Position numbers and translations under genes: made by a program | Shown: piece after piece, positions 26,185-37,700 of the stretch | Position numbering within the stretch: position 1 is the stretch's first letter | Layout: each line of letters starts with the position of its first letter | Assembly: GCF_900113745.1 (NCBI RefSeq) | Contig: NZ_FOQL01000002.1 | Coordinates: 310,001 to 374,000 of the forward strand | Direction: 5' to 3' | DNA from: Pseudomonas guineae | Lineage (GTDB): Bacteria; Pseudomonadota; Gammaproteobacteria; Pseudomonadales; Pseudomonadaceae | DNA length: 64,000 bases | The notes under the pieces: model-generated | Told to the model about the DNA's origin: nothing | What the model saw: the letters and a program-made list of their open reading frames with translations, nothing else | The model's database searches: none

Positions 26185-26709
26185 ATGTTTAGAAGTTATC
26201 TGCGGTTAGCCTTGTTTGCTCTGGGGTTGCTGGTCGGGGTCCAGGTGCCGGGCTTTATCGATGACTACAGCAAGCGCGTCGACGCCCATCGCATCGAAGC
26301 TGAACAGGGGCTTAAAGGGTTTCGGCAAACCGCGCAGCGCTTTTTTAAAGGTGATCTGGTCGCGCTGGTCGGCCATTACCAGGCCAGTGCTGATCCAGTC
26401 ATGCGCAGCGATGCACAGAGCCTCGGCACGTTGGTCGAACGCTCGGCATTTCTGGAACGCGAAGCCAAGGCCATGCAAGGGGCTTGGTACGCACAGGTCT
26501 TCCATCTGGCCACAGCCGCAGACCATGAGTTAATGGAAGAAACCCTGGACGCCTACCGCTATCAGGTGCTGCTAGCGCCCGAAGCCATCGTCTGGGGCAT
26601 CGCCTGCGCCATGCTGCTAGCCTGGCTGCTGGAAAGCCTGGCGCTGCTGGTCGGCGTTCTGCTTGGCGTAGGCCGCAGTCAGAAAGTGCAGCGACGGCAT
26701 TGGCGTTGA
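26185..26709 (+). CDS. DUF2937-family membrane protein
   Basis: A 174-residue protein with an N-terminal hydrophobic segment (about 5-22), a helical central part and a C-terminal hydrophobic hairpin (about 130-160). The order fits the DUF2937 family, whose role is unknown. A very strong ribosome binding site (GGGGGGAGGGG) precedes the ATG. Its stop lies 9 bases from the stop of the opposed TolC-like gene. Confidence 0.85.
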   Translation: MFRSYLRLALFALGLLVGVQVPGFIDDYSKRVDAHRIEAEQGLKGFRQTAQRFFKGDLVALVGHYQASADPVMRSDAQSLGTLVERSAFLEREAKAMQGAWYAQVFHLATAADHELMEETLDAYRYQVLLAPEAIVWGIACAMLLAWLLESLALLVGVLLGVGRSQKVQRRHWR

Positions 26710-26718
26710 GCACCACGC

Positions 26719-28059
26719 CTAGAAGCTGATCCCCAGCTCCGGACCTAGATAGGCGTTGGCCTGGTTGATGTCGTCATCGCCGAGCAGGCCAACTGCAGCG
26801 GCCAACTGTAAACGCGCTAGCAGATAACGCAATTTGGCTTCGAGCAAGTCGCGTCGAGCAATGAACACCTGTTCTTCGGCATTGAGAATATCGACGTTAG
26901 TGCTGGAGCCGGCGAGAAAGCCTTTCTTGGCTGAGTCCTGGGCGCGCTTGCTTGAGGCTACTGCTGTCTCCAGAGCTTTAATTCTCGCCTGACCACTTTG
27001 CACGCCCCTGAACTCTCGGGTGATCGAGGAGAAAACCTCCTCGCGCGCAGCATTTACTTCCTCGCTGGCTTGCTCTCGGCTCGCCACTGTTTGGCGCACG
27101 CGCGCACTGACACCGCCACCGGCAAACAACGGCATATTGAACTCCAGCCCCGCTGATGCGTATCGGTTTTGTTGGTTGATTGTGGACAGTGAGTCGCTCT
27201 CACTGTTGGTGTAGCCCAGCACCAAATCGAGAGTCGGCCAGTGGCCGCTTTTAGCCCGATTGACTTCCTCTTCCGCCACGCTCTGGTTGAAGTTGCGTGC
27301 TTTCAGGGCAGGATTATGGATCCGTGCTTTATCCAGCCAAGCCTGCAAATTACTGGGGTGCAGCAGTGGTGTTGTAAAGCCATCTTGCAGGGTGGCGACC
27401 TGCTGCGGCGTCTCACCAATCATCTCTTGCAGCAAGCGCAGAGCGACCACTAAACGGTCCTGCGCTTCAATCAGCTCGGCCATGGATAAGTCACGGCGGG
27501 CGGTGGCTTGGTCGACATCGGTAATGGTGCCGTCACCGAGATCGAAGCGCCGTTGCGAGGCACTGACTTGCTGTTCAAAGGCCTTGAGTTTGGCATTTGC
27601 CAGGTCAATGGTTTCCCGCGCCAGCAGCACGTCAAAGTAACGGTTAGCTAACCGTACCGCGACATTCTGCGCCTTGGCATCGAACACCGCTTCGCTGTAG
27701 TAGGCGCGGTATTTACCCTGGCGGTATTCGGCCATTTTTTGCCGATTGAACAACGGTTGCCGTAATTGCACAGCAAGGTTTTGCGAGTCGTAATCGAGGT
27801 CGTTACTCACGGAGTTGCCGAACATGTTGTCCTGTTCTTGGGTGCCATTAACTTTATTTTTATTAGCACTGGCATTGATCCTCGGTAAAAGGCCGGCACG
27901 TCCCAGTGCTCGGTTTTCTAGGCCAGCGTCACGCTCATAAACGGCGGCGCGGTAGGTCGGGCCTTGCAGTTGCATGATTGACCAAGCCTCCTGTAGATCT
28001 AGGGCGACGGTGGGTAGGCTAACGAGTCCAGCGAGACACAGAAGCAGTCGAGTGGCCAT
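26719..28059 (-). CDS. TolC-family outer membrane channel of a type I secretion system
   Basis: The exit duct of the secretion system encoded by the two genes upstream. A signal peptide covers about the first 20 residues (MATRLLLCLAGLVSLPTVA, then LDLQEAW), followed by two TolC repeats with long coiled-coil helices; LAVQLRQPLFNRQK and FNMPLFAGGGVSARVRQ are the typical strand-helix junctions of the two halves. I choose the ATG at 28059 because AGGAG is spaced 7 bases upstream; the stop of the HlyD-like gene is one base away, so translation is coupled. About 446 residues, normal for PrtF/TolC. It very probably exports the RTX peroxidase encoded divergently. Confidence 0.94.
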   Translation of the reverse strand: MATRLLLCLAGLVSLPTVALDLQEAWSIMQLQGPTYRAAVYERDAGLENRALGRAGLLPRINASANKNKVNGTQEQDNMFGNSVSNDLDYDSQNLAVQLRQPLFNRQKMAEYRQGKYRAYYSEAVFDAKAQNVAVRLANRYFDVLLARETIDLANAKLKAFEQQVSASQRRFDLGDGTITDVDQATARRDLSMAELIEAQDRLVVALRLLQEMIGETPQQVATLQDGFTTPLLHPSNLQAWLDKARIHNPALKARNFNQSVAEEEVNRAKSGHWPTLDLVLGYTNSESDSLSTINQQNRYASAGLEFNMPLFAGGGVSARVRQTVASREQASEEVNAAREEVFSSITREFRGVQSGQARIKALETAVASSKRAQDSAKKGFLAGSSTNVDILNAEEQVFIARRDLLEAKLRYLLARLQLAAAVGLLGDDDINQANAYLGPELGISF

Positions 28060-28060
28060 G

Positions 28061-29407
28061 TCATTGCTCCTTAAAGGCGCCATCAATACGGTCAAACATC
28101 GGTTTCATCAGGTAGCTCATCAGGTTACGTTCGCCGGTTTTGATGGTCACAGTGGCCGGCATGCCCGGGCGAATCATGCTGCTGCCGAGCTTATCCATGC
28201 CGGCGCTCGTCACCTCGACCTGAGCCAAGTAGTAAGGCTGCCTGTTGGTTTCGTCGATCAGCCGATCAGCCGAAATAGTCATTACCCGGCCGGGAATGCT
28301 GGGTGTTTGGGCGTGATTGAAGGCGGGGAAAGTGATATCCACTGGCAAGCCTGGGATCATTTTGTCGATCGCTTGCACGGGAATCATGGCATCCACTTGC
28401 AGCGGCTCACCGGCGGGTACCACATCCATAATGGTTGAACCTGCCTGGATCACGCCGCCCACGGTTGACACATTCAGGCCCAGTACGACGCCATCGATGG
28501 GCGAGCGGATAACCGTATTGGTCACTTCATAATCGAGAGCTCGCAGGCGATCAGCCAGGGCGGTGGCCTCTTTCTGGGTGTCGCTGAGTTGCGACTGCAC
28601 CTCTTTCTGATAGTCCTGCTCAAGTTGCAAAATACGCAGTTTAAGTTCGGCAATCTGGTTACGGGTGCGGCCTATATCGGCAATATTTTGCGACAGTGCC
28701 GCATTCAAATCGGCCCCGTTACGCTCCAGTTCCAACAAGCGATTGCGGGTCACATAGCCTTCTGCTGCCAAGCTTCGAACGCCTACCATTTCCTGTTTTA
28801 AAAAGTTTACCTGGGCGCTACGCGAGCCTTGAATCTGCCGCAGGCCTTTGAGCTGCTCTTCGGCACCGAGGATGTTTTCGCGCAAAATACCGGCTTCACC
28901 GAGCAGAGCCGCCTGGCGGGTATTGAATAGGCGTTGCTGCAGTGTCATGGCCGAAATCAGGCGTGGGTCGTCGGCAAACTGGGTGAGCAGTTGTGGGTCG
29001 AAGCTGACGGTGCGGGCACCGTCACGTTCGGCCTGCAAACGGCTCTCGACACTACGCAGCACTACATATTGGGAACTGACCACACCTTGCTCGGCAATTG
29101 CACGGGTTGAGTCGAGTTCAATCAGCGCCTGACCGCTTCTTACTTGGTCACCTTCACGAACTAGAATGGCTCGTATCGAGCCGCCCGTGAGGTGCTGGAT
29201 AGTTTTGCGGGCATCGGTGACGTTGACGGTGGCAGAAGCCACCACGCCAGCATCCAGTGGTGCCAAGCTGGCCCACAACAGAAACCCACCGAAACCGGTG
29301 AACACCAACCACAGGCCCCAGCGGCTGTGACGGTGGTCGTCAATGTCGATTACCTGCTCAGGGTTGGCCAGAATTAGGCCTTTGTGCTCGTACTCAAGAC
29401 TGGACAT
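28061..29407 (-). CDS. HlyD-family membrane fusion protein of a type I secretion system
   Basis: A 448-residue periplasmic adaptor linking the ABC exporter to the outer membrane channel. One membrane helix lies at about residues 30-50; a lipoyl/barrel half follows (VNVTDARKTIQHLTGGSIRAI), then a long coiled coil (about 130-280) and the second barrel half (VIRSPIDGVVLGLNVST, then MDVVPAGEPLQVDAMIP). The layout matches PrtE. It sits between the ATPase gene (6-base gap) and the TolC-like gene (1-base gap) in a tight operon. Confidence 0.95.
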   Translation of the reverse strand: MSSLEYEHKGLILANPEQVIDIDDHRHSRWGLWLVFTGFGGFLLWASLAPLDAGVVASATVNVTDARKTIQHLTGGSIRAILVREGDQVRSGQALIELDSTRAIAEQGVVSSQYVVLRSVESRLQAERDGARTVSFDPQLLTQFADDPRLISAMTLQQRLFNTRQAALLGEAGILRENILGAEEQLKGLRQIQGSRSAQVNFLKQEMVGVRSLAAEGYVTRNRLLELERNGADLNAALSQNIADIGRTRNQIAELKLRILQLEQDYQKEVQSQLSDTQKEATALADRLRALDYEVTNTVIRSPIDGVVLGLNVSTVGGVIQAGSTIMDVVPAGEPLQVDAMIPVQAIDKMIPGLPVDITFPAFNHAQTPSIPGRVMTISADRLIDETNRQPYYLAQVEVTSAGMDKLGSSMIRPGMPATVTIKTGERNLMSYLMKPMFDRIDGAFKEQ

Positions 29408-29413
29408 GACGCC

Positions 29414-31153
29414 TCACTCCTTGCTCTTGACGGAGGCCAGGGTAGGGGCGCTGCCTGAGCTGTGCCCCACATTGGCTTGGCGCAGACTGGCGAAGACTTC
29501 GTCGCGGCTGCCGAATACCTGCACCGCTCCTTCATGGAGCATCAGCAGTTTGTCCACAATGTTCAGCACCGTGGGGCGATGGGAAATCAGCACCAGGGTT
29601 TTGCCGCGGCGTTTAAGGTCTTGCAGCGCCAGCACCAAGGCTGCCTCGCCGACGTCATCCAGGCTGGCGTTGGGCTCATCAAGAACAACCAGTGAAGGGT
29701 CGCCGTACAGCGCGCGTGCTAGACCTATGCGCTGTTTCTGCCCGCCTGAGAGCGAGCCACCATCAGCGATGAGATACGTGTCATAGCCTTGTGGCAGGTG
29801 CAAGATCATGTCGTGCACGCCGGCTTGCTTGGCGGCGAGAATCACCGCTTCGCTGTCGATGCTGCCAAAACGGGCAATGTTTTCGGCGATGCTGCCTTCA
29901 AACAACTCAACATCCTGGGGCAGATAGCCGAGCCAGGGGCCGAGCTCTTCTTTGTTCCAGAGGAAAATGTCTGCGCCATCCAGGCGAACCTTGCCGGCAT
30001 AGGCGGGCCAGATGCCCACTAATAAGCGTGCAAGGGTGGATTTGCCGGAAGCCGAGGGGCCGATTACCCCGAGCGCTTCGCCCGGTTGCAGGTTAAAGCT
30101 CACACCACGCAGGGTGGCGCTGGACCCGCCTGGAGGGCTGGCAAAAACGCCGTCTAGCCTGAGCATACCCGTTGGTTTGGGCAATGCCATTGAGGCTGTT
30201 CGCGCAGGAAAGTCATTCAACAGGATGTTGAGCCGATCCCAAGCGCTGCGGCTGGAAAGCACTTGCTTCCAGGCGGTAATCACTTGCTCCACCGGGGCGA
30301 GGGCGCGCCCGGATAAAATCGAACAGGCGATCATCATGCCAGGCGTAATCACCCCTTGGATGGCCAGCAGTGCGCCGGCTCCGAGGATTAGCGATTGCAG
30401 GGTGACACGAACAAAGCGCGTGGCCCCATTTATATAGGCCGCCCGATCAGAGGCCAGGGTTTGCATTTCGAGGATACGTAAATGGTTACTGAACCAGCGT
30501 TTACGGATGGCCGGAAGCATGCCCATTGCTTCGATAACCTCAGCGTTGCGCAGGTTATTGTTGGCAAAGCTGCCCGACATCAAGGAGGCCTTGTTGGCTT
30601 CGCCCAGCGGCTTACGAGTGGTGACTTCGGTTAGGTAGGCGAGTGCAAACAGTAGCAGCGAGCCAACCAGGGTAATAAGCCCGAGCAGCGGGTGAACCAG
30701 GTAAATAACCAGCAGGTAGATGGGGGTCCAAGGCGCGTCAAAAAACGCGAACAGACCATTGCCCGTGAGAAATTGCCGGACTGATGCCAGGTCTTGCAGG
30801 GCTTGCGCTGGATTACCGCCACTGCGCCTGAGGTTACGTTCAAAGGCCGCAGTGAAAACACGTCTATTGAGCATCATATCGAGTCGGTTACCGACCCGAA
30901 TCAATACACTCGAACGCACCACCTCAAGCAGTGCCATGAGTATGTAAAGGCCCAGTACCAGCACGGTGAGCATGAGTAAGGTAGTGACGTTGCTACTGAC
31001 CAAAGCCCGGTCGTAAACCTGCAGCATGTACACCGCTGGGGTCAGCATCAGCAGGTTGATCACCCCGCTGAAGGCAGCCAGCACGTAGAACGTCCGGCGC
31101 AAGCGAAACAACACTTCGGCCAATTCGGAGCGATGGGACGGCAACATGTCCAT
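29414..31153 (-). CDS. Type I secretion ABC transporter (PrtD-type permease/ATPase)
   Basis: The inner-membrane engine of the secretion system. A membrane domain of about six helices (residues 20-300) is followed by an ATPase domain with Walker A GPSASGKSTLAR, signature LSGGQKQRIGLARAL, Walker B LVVLDEPNASLD and the switch His in LISHRP. There is no N-terminal C39-like domain, as in PrtD exporters for substrates with C-terminal signals. The ATG at 31153 has GGAG 7 bases upstream; an in-frame ATG at 31237 is unlikely. First gene of a three-gene operon facing away from the RTX peroxidase gene. Confidence 0.95.
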   Translation of the reverse strand: MDMLPSHRSELAEVLFRLRRTFYVLAAFSGVINLLMLTPAVYMLQVYDRALVSSNVTTLLMLTVLVLGLYILMALLEVVRSSVLIRVGNRLDMMLNRRVFTAAFERNLRRSGGNPAQALQDLASVRQFLTGNGLFAFFDAPWTPIYLLVIYLVHPLLGLITLVGSLLLFALAYLTEVTTRKPLGEANKASLMSGSFANNNLRNAEVIEAMGMLPAIRKRWFSNHLRILEMQTLASDRAAYINGATRFVRVTLQSLILGAGALLAIQGVITPGMMIACSILSGRALAPVEQVITAWKQVLSSRSAWDRLNILLNDFPARTASMALPKPTGMLRLDGVFASPPGGSSATLRGVSFNLQPGEALGVIGPSASGKSTLARLLVGIWPAYAGKVRLDGADIFLWNKEELGPWLGYLPQDVELFEGSIAENIARFGSIDSEAVILAAKQAGVHDMILHLPQGYDTYLIADGGSLSGGQKQRIGLARALYGDPSLVVLDEPNASLDDVGEAALVLALQDLKRRGKTLVLISHRPTVLNIVDKLLMLHEGAVQVFGSRDEVFASLRQANVGHSSGSAPTLASVKSKE

Positions 31154-31798
31154 ATAGATTCTCCAGTGCGGCGTATTTCGGAACATGTTCCTGCAGTAAA
31201 GGCCGGTCTGCCGTTGGCCCTGACGGTAGAAGCCCATACAACCAGTGCCGATGGAGGCCGCTATAGGAGGGGCTTGTCAGCTAGGTATAGATGGGGTTTT
31301 GCGCTTTACGCAAGGCATTATCTGGAGTGATCAAGATTAATGGTGACAGGTATTTTTTGTTTATTTTCCATTTATGCCAATAGCTTATGATTTCTAAAGG
31401 ATTTTGTTGTTCAGATAGACGGTATCTTGACAGGCCTGTTCGCAGCGACTTTAGTCTGATTACTAGTGTGCGGGCGTTGGAGAAAACCGCGAGGCAAGAG
31501 CGTTCGGGACTACAGACACGCCGAGCGTTTAGGGAAAAATAATCATGGTTCGAGTTTCGCGAAACCTCATTACTCGCGTGGCAACGCAAGGTCACTTCTT
31601 GCTTGCGCGCAGATTCCACGGGCCACCAGGGCCCGCTGCGTAACCTTAAGCCGCAGGCTTTTTCAGTACGCAGAGACGGCTTAGCAGCCAACAAATTTGA
31701 AGTTTTAATTAATCGCTTAAACACGCGTTCGTTGTGTGGCGAGGGTTTAACTTTTGCTTTTTTAGGGTTGGGGGATTACTTCATTTGGAGCAATCATC
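31154..31798. promoter_or_regulatory. Divergent intergenic region between secretion operon and RTX peroxidase
   Basis: A 645-base non-coding stretch, much longer and more AT-rich than other gaps here, that must drive both transcription units. It contains a perfect 12-base palindrome GTTTCGCGAAAC (31554-31565), a GGGCC/GGCCC hairpin (31620-31634), and a small hairpin AAGCC-GCA-GGCTT followed by T (31648-31663) that could act as a weak attenuator in the peroxidase leader. Frames open on both strands here look non-coding. Which factor binds is unknown. Confidence 0.55.
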
Positions 31799-34700
31799 AT
31801 GTCTAGCAGCCAATATGACTTCACCGTCACTCAACAGGACCTTGAGTTCATTCTCAAGCAAATAAAGATCGCTGAGGCGAGCACCAACCCGCTGACCGGG
31901 GCAGTAGAAAACTTGCCAGAGCTGGTTGGCAGCCCTTTGCTGCCATACGGTTTACGCACCGTAGACGGCTCTTGGAACAGCCTGTTACCCGGGCAGCAGG
32001 CCTTAGGCGCTGCCGATAACATCATGCCGCGCTTGGTCGAGGCGAACCTGCGCGATGCTGATCTTTCACCTCTCCAGTTCGGGCCACAGGTTCAAACCTC
32101 TTATACGCAAACCAGCGGCTTTGTTTTCGACTCGCAGCCGCGGATTGCCAGCAACTTAATTGTCGACCAAACCGCCAACAACCCCGCAGCTGTGGCCGCC
32201 GCGCTGCAAATGGCCGGGCATGCCGATCCTTATGGTGAGGCGAGTGTTATCGCGACTTTTAATGTTCCGGTACAGGCCGCCAACGTGCTGATTCAAGCCG
32301 CACAGGCGAGCATTATTGCGGCGGGCGACGACCCAACTCTGTTGGCGGCTGCGCAGCAGCAATTAGTTGATGCTAAGGCCGTGCATGCAGCGGCCTTTAC
32401 CGCTTTGAGAGCTGAGATGGAGGATGCTGGCCTGACCGTGTCTGACAACGGCACCATCGGCATCGAAAACCTATCACCCGATATTGGCTTGTCACCAGCG
32501 TTCAACGGCTGGATGACGCTGTTTGGTCAGTTTTTTGACCACGGTCTGGACTTGGTAACCAAAGGCGGTAATGGCACCGTGTTTGTTCCGCTGCTGCCCG
32601 ATGATCCACTCTATGTGGAGGGCAGTCAGACCAACTTCATGGTTTTGACTCGCGCCGCTCAAGTCAACGGGCCGGGTGCTGATGGCATCATGGGTACCAG
32701 TGATGACACCACCCACGAAAGCATCAACACCACTACACCGTTCGTGGACCAGAACCAAACCTATACCTCGCACCCGTCGCATCAAGTATTCCTGCGTGAA
32801 TATGTGATGATCGACGGTAAGCCCATGGCCACTGGTCATCTGCTGAGTGGCGCGCACGGTGCCGGCAACTGGGGCGAAGTCAAAGCCCAGGCCAGTTCTA
32901 TGCTGGGTATTCAGCTGGTGGATATGGATGTGCACAATGTGCCGTTGCTGGCCACCGATGCCTATGGTGCGTTTCTGCGCGGCCCTAATGGCTTTGTTCA
33001 GATCGTCACGGTCAGCGGTTTGGTCGAAGGCGACCCCGCTGCTAATGGCGGACTCGGTGTTTTGCTGCCACCCGATACGATCCGCAGTAATCATGCCTTC
33101 CTAGACGACATCGCACACGGTGCAGCTCCCGGTTTTGCTGACTTGGATAACAACCCGGCCACTCCGCGTACTGAGTTGCTGGCGGACTCCGACACAGTGG
33201 TGGGCTCCATGCCCAACCCCAATTTCGACCCTACATTACCTGTTGGGCCGAATAACATGCCGATCTTGCCTCAAGAGTTCGGCACTTATGACAATGAGCT
33301 GCTGGATCGGCACTTCATTACCGGTGATGGACGGGGTAACGAAAACATCGGTCTGACCGCTGTGCATACGATTTTCCATTCCGAGCACAATCGTCTGGTC
33401 GAGGCTTACAAGCAAACCATCCTCAACAGCGCCGACCTGAACTTTATCAATGAGTGGCTGTTGACTGACCTGACGGCTTTGGACCAAGTGCCAACTACTC
33501 CGACCGGTATCGCGGACCTTAATTGGGACGGTGAGCGGCTTTTCCAGGCCGGGCGTTTCGTCACCGAGATGCAGTACCAGCATCTGGTGTTCGAAGAGTT
33601 TGCCCGCGCCGTTCAACCGACGATAAACCCCTTCGTGTTCTCCAACTCACCCGATATTGATCCAGCCATCGTGGCCGAATTCGCCCATGTGGTTTACCGC
33701 TTTGGCCACTCAATGTTGACCGAGTCGGTGGATCGACTGGATATCAACATGCAGTCGGACGATATCGCTCTGATTTCCGCTTTCCTCAATCCGTTGGCCT
33801 TTGACAGTGATGGTGCCGTCAGTGTGGAGGCCGCTGCTGGGGCGATTGTGCGCGGTATGACGCGTCAGGCGGGCAACGAGATTGACGAGTTTGTCACCAG
33901 TGCGCTGCGTAACAATGTGCTGGGCCTGCCGCTCGACCTGGCTACGCTGAATATGGCCCGTGCGCGCGACACCGGGATGCCGAGCTTTAATGAGGCGCGC
34001 GCGCAGTTTTATGCCAACACTGGCGACAGTCAGTTGACGCCCTTTACCAGTTGGGCCGGCATGGCACCGGAGATGAAAAACCCGGCGTCGATCATCAACT
34101 TTATTGCCGCCTACGGTACTCACTCCAGCATCACCGCAGCCGATACCTTAGCGGGCAAGCGCGACGCGGCAATGACCTTGGTCTTTGGTGTTGCCAGCTC
34201 AGGTGGCACTGTCCCCACTGATCGCTTGGACTTCCTCAACAGTACCGGTACCTGGACGGCGGCCAATTCCGGCCTCAACGATGTCGACTTCTGGATCGGC
34301 GGTCTGGCTGAGCGCAAGAATGAGTTTGGCGGCATGCTCGGCGCCACGTTCAACTATGTGTTTGAAAGCCAGATGGAAAGCCTACAGAACGGTGACCGGT
34401 TCTATTACCTCAGTCGGGTGCAGGGCACCAACATGCTCAACGCGCTGGAGGCGAATACCTTCTCCAAGCTGATCATGCGCAACACTGACTTGGGTGACGA
34501 GGCGTCATCGCACTTGCCGAGCCTGATTTTCCACACCCCTGATCTGATCCTGGAAATGGATATCAGCAAGCAAATTGGCGCTGACCCCGTTGAGTCGAAT
34601 CCCATTCTGCAGATCCTCCATCCCAAGGTTATTCGTGTTGCGCCCGGCGCCGATGTGGACGGTGACGGTAAGGCCGATGGCGGCTATTTGCGCTTCACCG

Positions 34701-37700
34701 GAGGCGAGCACGTGGTGCTTGGTGGTACAGCGGGCAACGATACTATTATCGGCGGCAATGGCATTGACACTATCTGGGGCGGTGCCGGTAATGACCGTCT
34801 GGATGGCGGCAATGAGGCCGACCAGGTGCATGGTGGCGATGGCGACGACATCATCACTGATCTTGGTACGCCAGCTGGCGGCGCAGATTTTCTACATGGT
34901 GACGCCGGCAATGATGTGATCTCGTCAGGCATGGGCAACGACCTGGTGTTTGGCGGGGCGGGTCAAGACTTCGTCATCACAGGCAATGATGCCACTGAGG
35001 TATTTGGCGGCCTAGACAACGACTTCATCCTCGGAGGCAACGATTCGGACTTCCTGTTGGGCAATGAGGGGGATGACTGGATTGAGGGTGGAGAGGGCTT
35101 TGACACCCTGGCCGGGGAGAACTCGGAGTTGTTTTTCAACAGCCCAATCATTGGTCATGATGTGCTCAATGGACAGGGTAACGACACTGACTACGACGGT
35201 GAGTCGGGTGACGACATCATGTTCCAGGGCCCTGGCATCCAGCGCAGTAATGGCATGGCCGGTTTTGACTGGGCAGTGCATAAGGGCGACCCCAATGGGG
35301 CTTTCTCTGACCTAGGTATCCCGATCTTCGTCAACCAGCAGGATCTGATCCTGCGTGACCGTTTTGACCTGGTCGAAGGCCTGTCGGGATGGAGCTTCAA
35401 TGACACCTTGATCGGTCGCGAGGTGGTGACCGGGGCCGCAGGTGGCGGTGGTGGAGCGGCGATATTTGATGCCAACACCCCACTGGAAAGCTTCTCCAAC
35501 GCCCTGCTGCAGTCCAGTGTTGACCGGATTGCGGGCTTTGACCTACTGGTCGAGCACTTGACTCGTGAAACCTTTACCTGGAACGGTAAGGAACACACTG
35601 TTGTGGTGATGGACGAGGCCGCAGTGGTGCGTGACGGCAACGGCATCGTTACCTTTGTCAGCGATACCCCCTCCGATATTCTGCTCGGCGGCGGCGGCAG
35701 TGACACCCTTCAGGGTAAAGCCGGGAATGACATTCTTGATGGCGACGCCTGGCTGAATGTGCGCATCAGCGTACTGACTGCGGTTCCCTCAGCGAGTAAC
35801 CCAAACCCGGCTGAGTGGTTCAGCGTCGACAGCATGAATCAAATCAAGCTGCGCATGCTCAGCGGTGAGATCAACCCCGGTCAATTGCAGATCGTGCGGG
35901 AGATTCTCTACAGCAACAGTGCGGACGATATAGATACCGCAGTGTTCAGTGGCTCCTTTGCCAACTTCGATGTCATTGATAACTTTGACGGTAGCTTCCA
36001 GGTAGTCGATAACACCGGCGCTGAAGGCACTGACTGGTTGCGCAATATAGAGAGAGTGGAGTTTGCTGATCACACGATGTGGTTGGTTGACCGGCCTGCC
36101 ACTGGCAGCGTGACGATTAGCAGTCTTACCCCAGCCGAAGATCAGCTATTGACCGTCACTGATACCATCAGCGACCCCAATGGGTTGTTGAATGCGACCA
36201 TTACCTACACCTGGCAGGCCGATATAAATGGAGTGTGGACGGATGTCGGCAGTGGGGCCAGCTTCCAGCCTGGCGATGCTGAAGTTGGTTTGACGCTGCG
36301 GGTAGTGGCTTCGTTTGTCGATGATGGGGGTTATCCAGGATCGATTACGTCTGACATTACGGCGGCGGTCACTAACGTCAACGATGCACCGACTGGTTTA
36401 CCGCTGCTTAGCAGTGATACTCCAATTGTCGGGCAGCTGTTGAGTGCGTCGACCATTGGCTTGGCGGATGCCGATGGCTTGGTCGGGGTGGCATTTGCCT
36501 TCCAGTGGCAGTCCGGTAGTGGCGCCACCTTCAGCGATATTGCTGGGGCTGATGGTGAAACTTTCACCGTCACCGCGGCGCAGTCGAGCCAGCAAATAAG
36601 GGTGGTGGTGTCCTACACCGACAACCGCGGCACGTTTGAGTCCGTCACATCGGCGGCGACGGCATTGGTTGCCAGTGCCGTGATCATCGGCACTAACGCT
36701 GCAGAAACCCTCACAGGCACCGCGTTTGACGATCAGATATTCGCCCTCGGTGGTAATGATGTGCTCAATGGCTTGGCCGGCAATGACTTGCTGGATGGCG
36801 GCGCTGGTAGTGACATCCTGGATGGTGGTTTGGGTGCCGATGTGATGATCGGTGGCACTGGCAACGACACCTACATTGTCGATGATGTTGGCGATGTGGT
36901 GACTGAGCTGGCGGGCGAAGGCATCGATACCGTGCTGACCTCACTGCTGAGCTATGTGCTCGACGCTAACGTAGAACGGCTGACCTATACCGGTATGGAC
37001 AACTTTGTCGGCACCGGTAATTCCCTGGCCAACATCCTGACGGGCGGCAGTGGTAATGACAGCCTGGATGGCGGCGCCGGCGCTGATCGACTGGTGGGCG
37101 GGTTTGGTGACGACAGCTACGTTGTCGATGTCGCCACTGACATCATCATCGAAGGGGCTGGCGGGGGGACTGACACGGTCTACTCCACCAGTGACACCTT
37201 TAACCTACGGGCCAACGTAGAGAACCTGATCCATATCGGTAGCAATGCCACGCTGGTCAATGGCAACGGCCTGGATAACGTAATTCAGGGTGGTATCGGT
37301 AACGATACGCTGAATGGCGGTGGCGGCAACGACACCCTGCTGGGGGGCGATGGCAACGACAGCCTTAACGGCGGCGCGGGCAACGATACCCTGGATGGTG
37401 GCGTGGGTAACGACATACTGAATGGAGGCGGTGGCAATGATCGACTGACAGGGGGGGAAGGCAACGACATCCTGAATGTCAGTCAGGGCAACGATATCCT
37501 GGTGTTCGGGGCGAACTTTGGCAACGACAGCGTCGTTGGTTTCGACGCCAATCCGGGCAATGGCCAGGATCTGCTGAACGTCGCGTACTTCAACCTGACC
37601 GCGGCAACCTTTAACAGCCGCGTGAGTATCACTGACATTGGCAACGACACCTTGGTGTCAATCAATGGGGCTGATGGCGGCACTATCACCCTGATTGGGG

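Noticed and set aside
31281..31724. 147-codon minus-strand frame between the exporter and peroxidase genes
   Set aside because: No ribosome binding site, no motif, AT-rich region with random-looking composition; better read as regulatory DNA.
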